NCBI GenBank assembly: GCA_017607445.1
Contig: JAEVHH010000001.1
Location: 4,650,001-4,714,000, forward strand
Direction: 5' to 3'
From: Histoplasma ohiense
Lineage: Eukaryota; Ascomycota; Eurotiomycetes; Onygenales; Ajellomycetaceae
Length of the DNA: 64,000 bases
Translations under genes and position numbers: made by a program
The notes under the pieces: model-generated
Told to the model about the DNA's origin: nothing
Seen by the model: only the letters and a program-made list of their open reading frames with translations
Databases searched by the model: none
Shown: in pieces, positions 58,338-64,000 of the stretch
Layout: each line of letters begins with the position of its first letter
Numbering within the stretch: the first letter of the stretch is position 1

Positions 58338-58871
58338 TGTGACAGATTAGTATCTGTTAGTAATTAACTTACACAATCAACTCTTTTTCTGCATCTGCTT
58401 ATTTCTAGCTGTTGTAATCTCACATAATTCTCAATGTTCTTCCACTCTGTGCTCTGCACTCATATAGTTTCTAATGATTCTTCTGTGTAGCTCTTAACAT
58501 TCTTCCACTCCATGCTTCATGCTCATGTAATCTCTAATGATTCTTTTATGTAGCTTCTTACATTCTCTCACTCTGTGTTCTGTGCTTGTGTAGTCTCTAA
58601 CAATTCTTCTGTGTAGCTCTCAATGATTTCTCTGTCCCACATTCCACACTCATGTAGTTTCTAACAATTCTTACACATACTTCTTAATATTCTTCCACTT
58701 CACACTTCACTGTGAAGCAGCTTCTGATATTCTTCCACTCTGAACTTTTCTCTATAAGAACCCTCTTCATACAACCTTTTCTTCTGATTTCTTTTCTCTT
58801 TCTTTCCTTAATCAATTTGTAATCTGTAATTAGGATAGTACCAAATCGTTAATCGAAGTACGCCCGTTACA
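58338..58871 (+). repeat. Right (3') LTR
   Basis: Starts TGTGACAG, ends CGTTACA, 534 bases. The last about 35 bases retain CpG sites (ATCGTTAATCGAAGTACG) that are mutated in the left copy. Confidence 0.93.
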
Positions 58872-58876
58872 AATAC
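58872..58876. repeat. Target-site duplication AATAC, right copy
   Basis: Matches 52791-52795; directly follows the right LTR. Confidence 0.85.
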
Positions 58877-58890
58877 ACAGATAATTCTCT

Positions 58891-59386
58891 CTTTATATTA
58901 TAGAAAAACCAACTTTTCTGTGCAAAAAACGCTGTAATGTGACCTCACGTGACCTCACATGCACCTCATCAAATCCACAAAGAGATTGAACAGCCAGCTC
59001 AACAGCTGACTCTGCAGTCTGTACAGCTCTGATATTAATCTTCATTCTTTTCTTTACAAATATTCTCTACTGTATTTACATTCATTATATTCATTTAGCA
59101 TGACTTGCTGTCAGTTTTCAGTCTGTTCATACTTTGCAACTTTATATTATAGAAAAATCAACTTTTCTATGCAAAAAATACTGTAATGTGATCTCATGTG
59201 ATCTCATATACACTTCATTAAATTCATAAAGAGATTGAATAGTCAGTTCAACAACTGATTTTGTAGTTTATACAGCTCTGATATTAATCTTCATTCTTTT
59301 CTTTACAGATATTCTCTACTGTATTTACATTTTTTATATTCATTTAATATAACTTGCTGTCAGTTTTCAGTCTGTTTATACTTTGT
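58891..59386. repeat. Tandem duplication, two units of about 249 bases
   Basis: Unit 1 is 58891-59139 and unit 2 is 59140-59386; both start CTTTATATTATAGAAAAA and align throughout. Unit 1 keeps CpG and CC pairs (AAACGCTG, CACGTGACCTC) where unit 2 has T or A (AAATACTG, CATGTGATCTC). No coding content is seen. Confidence 0.9.
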
Positions 59387-60102
59387 AATAATAATCAACA
59401 AGTCTCAAGAGCAGTTTCTTTCTACAGTTGATGTTGATCTTAGAAATCTTATATTTTTATATAATCAACTATATATTATACTCTTCTGAATTATAAATAT
59501 TAGTCCGTTAACTGTTCTGCTGAATGAAAATGATGAAAGATATATGTTAAATGAGATATATTTAAAGATTTTACAATTTTTCAATTAATTCTTCTACTAC
59601 TACTGTTTTTTCTTCACTGTCTATAGAATGTCATCTTCAGATGTTAAAATAGAGGTTTTTGAATATGTAAAAAACTATCATTTTAAATTAACACTAACTA
59701 TTAAAAAAAAGAAAAAAGCAATATCATTTCATTGAGTTCATTTTACAGATTCATACAGCTCATTTATAACATTTTTTATTTTTCAAATTTTTTAATCAGA
59801 ACTGTAATATCTGTAGAGATATTTTATTGACTGAGTTGAATTATCTGCAATAGATTTATAGTTTTATTTTATTTTCTATACAAATACTTCATCTCTTTCT
59901 TCAGTTTATGAAGTTAGTATATCTTTATTTACAGTTGTAATAACTTCAGTTTCATGATTTCATTATTACTCATTTTATTATTTTTCTCTTCATTCTTCAA
60001 TGTTATAAATATCATCTGTTTTTTTTTGCATAAATTGAATGATTCAGTTGTCTGATTTGATTTTATATTGATAGTCTGCTTCTTTCTCTTTTTCTTTTTC
60101 AT
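59387..60102. other. AT-rich noncoding stretch
   Basis: About 700 bases, strongly AT-rich, many stops in all frames. No recognisable element ends. Confidence 0.5.
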
Positions 60103-60339
60103 TGTAATAGACACAATAATAGATGCAATAGAAATATCTATATTAAAAAATAGCTATATAATAATAGAAAGATATAGAACATATCAGAATCAATTATAAT
60201 AAATATAATATAATAACAACATTATTTATATAATACTCACTGATATTTATAGATTATAAAAGATCAGTGATTAATTTTAAATAACAGAGATTACTATTTT
60301 TTTAATATTCTTTGTACATACTTTACATTATTCTCAAAA
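60103..60339 (+). repeat. LTR-like unit, copy 3 (truncated)
   Basis: Starts TGTAATAGACACAATAATAG and follows the same order as 31658-31934 (AATAGCTATATA, then AGATCAGTGATTA, then ATACTTTACATTATTCTCA), but more AT-rich. The right end is replaced by the minisatellite at 60340. Confidence 0.65.
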
Positions 60340-60456
60340 CGGTACAATCGGTTCAACCGGTACAATCGGTACAAACGGTACAATTGGTACAATCGGTTCA
60401 ATCAGTTCAATCGGTTCAATCGGTTCAATCGGTTCAACTGATGCAAATGGTTAAAC
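60340..60456. repeat. 9-bp minisatellite, about 13 units, CpG-bearing
   Basis: The unit CGGTTCAAT or CGGTACAAT repeats with exact 9-base spacing, the last two units degenerate. Nearly every unit has a CpG although surrounding sequence has almost none. Confidence 0.95.
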
Positions 60457-60772
60457 CAGCATGATTGGCTCATCTGTTTCAACTAGCTGTGGTGTAATCA
60501 ATACAGTCTGTATGCTGACTCAGACACTCTTGAGTGCAGATATGCACTCTTCTTCTCTCTTCTCACTACTCTCTCTATCTCTCTTCACTTCTTTCTTCTC
60601 ACAATCTTCTTCAGTGCTCTCTTCTCTCTCTTTCTCTGAGTTTGTGCTGGGTCATATGACTGCAAGATGTCACAGAGAGCACAGTCTTTTCTTCACTCTC
60701 TTTTTTATTTTTCTTTTCAGAACACTTACTTTTTCTCTTTTCTTTTGTCTATTTCATTTGTCTTTTCTCTGC

Positions 60773-61184
60773 TGTTAGAAGCACAGACAGTTCTCAGATC
60801 AATGTAAGCAGTGATATGAGAATTAGCTGCTTATATCACAAAAAGTTCTTAAGACTCTGCAAGGATTAAGTTGTAGAAGATAATACAGTAATATATCAGA
60901 GAGAATTCAGATTAATATCAATATTATAGAATGTAGAGGTCAAATTAAAACAGAATGATCTGCTGACCTCTAGAAGATTAGATCAGCTGCTATCTATATA
61001 CACAGTATCATAAACAAATCAAACTTGCTATGATGTAGATGATGTAGTATGATGCAAGTGACAAGATAATACTTTGATTTCAAATCTGATATAATGTTGA
61101 TGATGCTATATTCAGCAATGTTATATCTTTAGAGCAATCATCAATTTCAGTCTAGCACTGATAACTTAGTGTGAATTTCTTACA
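60773..61184 (-). repeat. Probable LTR of a minus-strand element
   Basis: Plus-strand ends TGTTAG and CTTACA (TGTAAG...CTAACA on the minus strand). Immediately outside, on the minus strand, is a purine-rich tract (AGAGGAGGCAGT) as expected before a 3' LTR. About 412 bases. Confidence 0.5.
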
Positions 61185-61277
61185 ACTGCCTCCTCTGAAA
61201 GAGCTGCTGTCCCAGCAGATCAAAAAATTGTAGAGTAAGTGTAGATAATTCACAATCACAAACAACAGTGAATCTTT

Positions 61278-61678
61278 GTTGTTTCACTGATAACACAAAA
61301 CTTATAGAAGTAAATAGAATCATAACTGACAACACAGAAGTAAATAGAATTATAGAACACATAATTTCACAAAGAATATAGAGGATCAGAATCTCTGAGC
61401 AAATCTGTGAGGTGTAGTGACAGTGTGAAGAGTAACAGTAGAAGATAGTTTATAGCGTAGCAGAGATAATAGTAATATATTGTAAAGCAATATAGTATAG
61501 TAGCATAACGTAGCGTAGTGTAGCTAATTGCTAAGGAAGAAAAGAAAGAGAAAGAAGATGTGCGAAATACATACATCGATATATATATATACATATAGAA
61601 ATAGCAGTAGTGAGAGTATAATGAAAAGAGGTAAGAATAAGCAAAGATAATAAGGAAATAATAAACAAGTGCATTACA
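61278..61678 (-). repeat. Probable second LTR, related family
   Basis: On the minus strand it starts TGTAATGCAC just after a polypurine tract (AAAAAAGAGGGGCAAT). The left end near 61278 is a guess from a TGTTG start. Part of it (61413-61536) matches 31566-31657. It may be the 3' LTR of the element whose pol end is at 63490-64000. Confidence 0.45.
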
Positions 61679-63489
61679 ATTGCCCCTCTTTTTTATAAGA
61701 GCTGCCCTCAGTGATTGTATAGATTGCTTGCTAGTAGATAATTGCATTCCCATTCACTTGTTGATAGCAGTATATCAATCGCGTCTCCTAGATAGCTTGT
61801 ATATGTGTTGTTATCAATTTTCTAATGAGGTGGAATTGGTGGATTCTTTGGTTGCCAGAGGTTGTGTGCAGAGAAGCAAAAAGAATTTCTTTCCTCTTGA
61901 AGATTTCTCTTTTCTTTTAACTTGATCATCATCAAAGCTTCTTGCCTCTTCTGCTGCAATTTCTTGTTTCCAAAAAAAATTTTTAAATTTTTATATCATC
62001 ATTCTCCCTTCTTCCCTCTTTTATTGAAATGGGCTTTTTCAGTTATTTCAATTTTAAGTAAGTTGTTTCTTGAGTGCTTATTGTGTATTATTGTTGGTGT
62101 TTCTTGTCAGTGGTGTTATTAGTGTGGTCACATGCACCACTAGCTCATTTTCATATAGTGCCATTTGCTGTTCACTTGTTATATTGCTCTAGCCCTAATC
62201 ACATAATGCACAACAGTCAGATTCCATGCAAATGTTATGTTTCTAGACTTGAAGACATTGATTTTTGATGTGCACTGAGATCAAATGCTCAGAAGCATTG
62301 TGAGACTTGTGTCTCTGCAGAGAAATTCTGCAAACTCATGAGTAATCCTCTTTAATTCTTGTTTTCTTTTTCTTTTTCTTCAGCAATGTTGATATACTGA
62401 TAATGATGCTAGATGTGTGATACATCTCTTCTGAGGCACATCATGCACAGATGAGCATTTATTTTTGCAGAGATGATGATTGAGAAGAATATGATCAACT
62501 ACAAAAGTTGTCTTTGTTGTTTGATAAAACAATTGAACACATCTCATCTGATGATGCTGTTCACTTGAGATAGAGCAGAAGCAAATGCTCTATAATCTCA
62601 GCATCAGACAGCAGCTGAGTCTGCAGAGATGCAGATTTTGAAGGCTGTGATTGTGTCTGATTCTTTCAGAGCAGAGACATTAGAGGAAGAGAAGAATGTG
62701 AAGAAGAATATAAAGATTTTGAGAGTGATGAGCTCTGAAGACTCTGTGATGAAGAGATTGATTGAAGAGAAGTTGATGAAGAAGGAGTTGACTGAAGAGT
62801 CAATGAAAAAAATTGTGAAGACACTGATGACTGCAGCAGTGCTCATAATACCTGCTTTCTTTATCAATTTGCCACTGACATCAGTGGAGTAGAGAGAGAG
62901 GGTGTTCTGAACAGTGAAGAAATGAAAGAAGAAGATGAAGAGAAATGTCTTTCTTCATCAGATATATCAGAGAATGAATAGATTGATGAAGAAGAGAAGA
63001 TGTGAGAAGACAAATATCTTGTAAGATAGACATTTGTCTATATCTCTGCATTCAAAATGAGTGCTGATAATTTATGAATACCAGAAGAAGTATTGAGCAA
63101 GAGTGGCAGAGAGAGAGAATGAAAGAGATGATGAAAGAGAGAAGAGAAAGTGAGAGATGAAGAATATTGAGATGAGAGTGAATGAACTGAGAGTCTTTAG
63201 ACTTTTCTTAGAACCCATTTTCTTTGTCTTTTTCTTGTCTGTATTTTTTATTTTTTGTATTTATTATACCTCAAATTGAATTTTTTTTTTCCTTTTTACC
63301 CTTTTCTCTGATAAAATCCTTCTAAAAAAAAATGCATTTGATTAGAGTTTGGGTGAGATTTGTGCTTCTAGTGTTTTTCGACTTGATGTTTGTGCTTTTG
63401 ATGTTTGAAAGTATGTTGATTTTGTATTTGTTGTTCATTTTCTTATTTGAGGAAGATTTTGAATGTCTGAGTATTCAATATGTTTTCTT
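61679..63489. other. AT-rich stretch between LTR and Ty3 pol end
   Basis: About 1.8 kb without a recognisable protein. An open frame at 62629-62892 on the plus strand encodes a Glu/Lys-rich sequence; it may be part of a second decayed element. No stable RNA seen. Confidence 0.4.
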
Positions 63490-64000
63490 CCAGTTCTCAT
63501 GTATCACCACTAGGACCTCAATCTGTTCATCTTATAAGATATTTCAGAGGTTTGTTTTTTCATTGTTGTTTTTCAAGAATTTCTTCAACTTGATATTTTT
63601 CTTCATCATTGATAAGTTCTGATTCTGATTCTGATAGAGCTCCATTTCTGCAGTTGTATGGCTTCAATAAAGATACATGAAATACAGAATGAATGCTTCT
63701 ATATGAAGATGGCAGTTCTAGTTTATACACTTGTTTTTCAATGATATTCAGAATCTTGAAGAGTCCAACATATTTATGATCAAGTTTGCAAACCAGGTGC
63801 AGCAATTGGAGATTTTTTGTATTGAGCATGATATAGTCATCTATTTTAAATTGTTGAGGCTTATGTTTTGCATTGTAATAGATTTTCTGTGTTTGTTGTG
63901 TCTTTTGTAGATTCTTGATGAGCTTATGATGTGTTTCTTTGATATGTTTCATGTGGCTAGCAGCATGTATGGCGACTGATTGTGATGGTTTGCTGACATT
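63490..64000 (-). mobile_element. 3' end of a Ty3-type polyprotein: integrase C terminus and chromodomain-like tail
   Basis: The minus-strand frame 63952-63560 ends with the typical tail of chromodomain Ty3 integrases: YYNAKHKPQQFKIDDYIML, a KLDHKYVGLFKI-type strand pair, and SIHSVFHVSLLKPY. The following residues YQVEEILEKQ start a chromodomain, but a stop follows. Beyond it the same frame continues with KYLIR and then TGA codons where Trp is expected. The element's 5' part lies beyond the window. Inactive by stops. Confidence 0.85.

Larger units (their letters stand above)
52796..58871 (+). mobile_element. Full-length Ty3/Gypsy-type LTR retrotransposon, mutationally inactivated
   Basis: 6076 bases bounded by two 534-base LTRs and a 5-bp target duplication. 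Domain order on the plus strand is Ty3-type. A gag-like region starts near 53704, a CCHC zinc knuckle is at 54581-54622, and a protease-like AMIDSG is near 54828. Reverse transcriptase is near 55670-56250. RNase H-like LETDVSDY is near 56350. Integrase has a zinc-binding part near 57070-57200 and a core near 57260-57580. The frame is full of TGA and TAG stops where Trp or Arg is expected, as C-to-T/G-to-A mutation would produce. The catalytic reverse transcriptase motif reads YMND instead of YxDD, and the integrase glutamate position is also changed. A purine-rich tract (AGAGAGGGATAA) precedes the right LTR. It cannot make active protein. Confidence 0.93.

Noticed and set aside
60461..60778. 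Plus-strand open frame of 105 codons rich in Ser, Leu and Phe
   Set aside because: Composition follows the CT-rich sequence; no conserved motif, and it lies next to LTR-like sequence.

Overview
The window looks like a filamentous ascomycete. Its genes carry short GT-AG introns with CTAAC-type branch sites, and the proteins are fungal (Sec18, a KxDL protein, Hym1/Mo25, Rmt3/PRMT3, a LENG1-like splicing protein, a hybrid histidine kinase, a decayed NLR). Gene-bearing DNA of balanced composition alternates with AT-rich, nearly CpG-free blocks full of mutated LTR retrotransposons. That two-part structure, together with frequent TACTCCGTA-type motifs, points by inference to Onygenales, perhaps Ajellomycetaceae such as Blastomyces or Emmonsia. 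I cannot fix the species.

Layout. 1-2034 is the leader of a large three-exon hybrid histidine kinase gene (2035-8081). A broken CorA-like fragment (minus, 9939-10338) faces a broken NLR-type gene (10864-14591: SesB-like hydrolase, NB-ARC, helical repeats). 14592-17754 is gene-poor. A KxDL/BLOC-1-type gene lies on the minus strand (17755-18607), followed by a long gene-poor stretch with one degraded ASCH-like relict. A housekeeping cluster follows: sec18 (minus, 24200-26983), a LENG1-like gene (plus, 27497-28691) and rmt3/PRMT3 (minus, 28920-30947). 31140-32890 is an AT-rich repeat block. After it come a small PD-(D/E)XK-like protein gene (33622-34149) and a lineage-type protein gene with a Cys-rich zinc-binding segment (minus, 34309-35871). 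hym1/mo25 (39145-40654) and a TBC-domain RabGAP gene (41861-44475) are on the plus strand. 44.5-48.9 kb holds long UTR-like flanks, a degraded unidentified coding relict and an intron-bearing tRNA gene. A Pro/Gln-rich conserved protein gene is at 48892-50856 (minus). A short GC-rich stretch near 51.9-52.1 kb gives way to a large AT-rich block from 52.7 kb to the end. This block contains a full-length, inactivated Ty3-type element with intact LTR ends and a 5-bp target duplication, a 249-bp tandem duplication, a CpG-bearing 9-bp minisatellite, more LTR remnants, and the 3' end of a second, minus-strand chromodomain Ty3 element.

How it fits together. The intact genes are signalling (histidine kinase), trafficking (Sec18, RabGAP, KxDL), morphogenesis (Hym1) and RNA/ribosome (LENG1-like, Rmt3) genes, each with its own promoter and no operon-like logic. 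The most distinctive signals are the position-dependent mutation of the Ty3 element, the broken NLR, and the two unrecognised proteins at 33.6-35.9 kb beside a repeat block. I did not find a clear new multi-gene system. Exon boundaries were read by eye from splice consensus, reading phase and family conservation.
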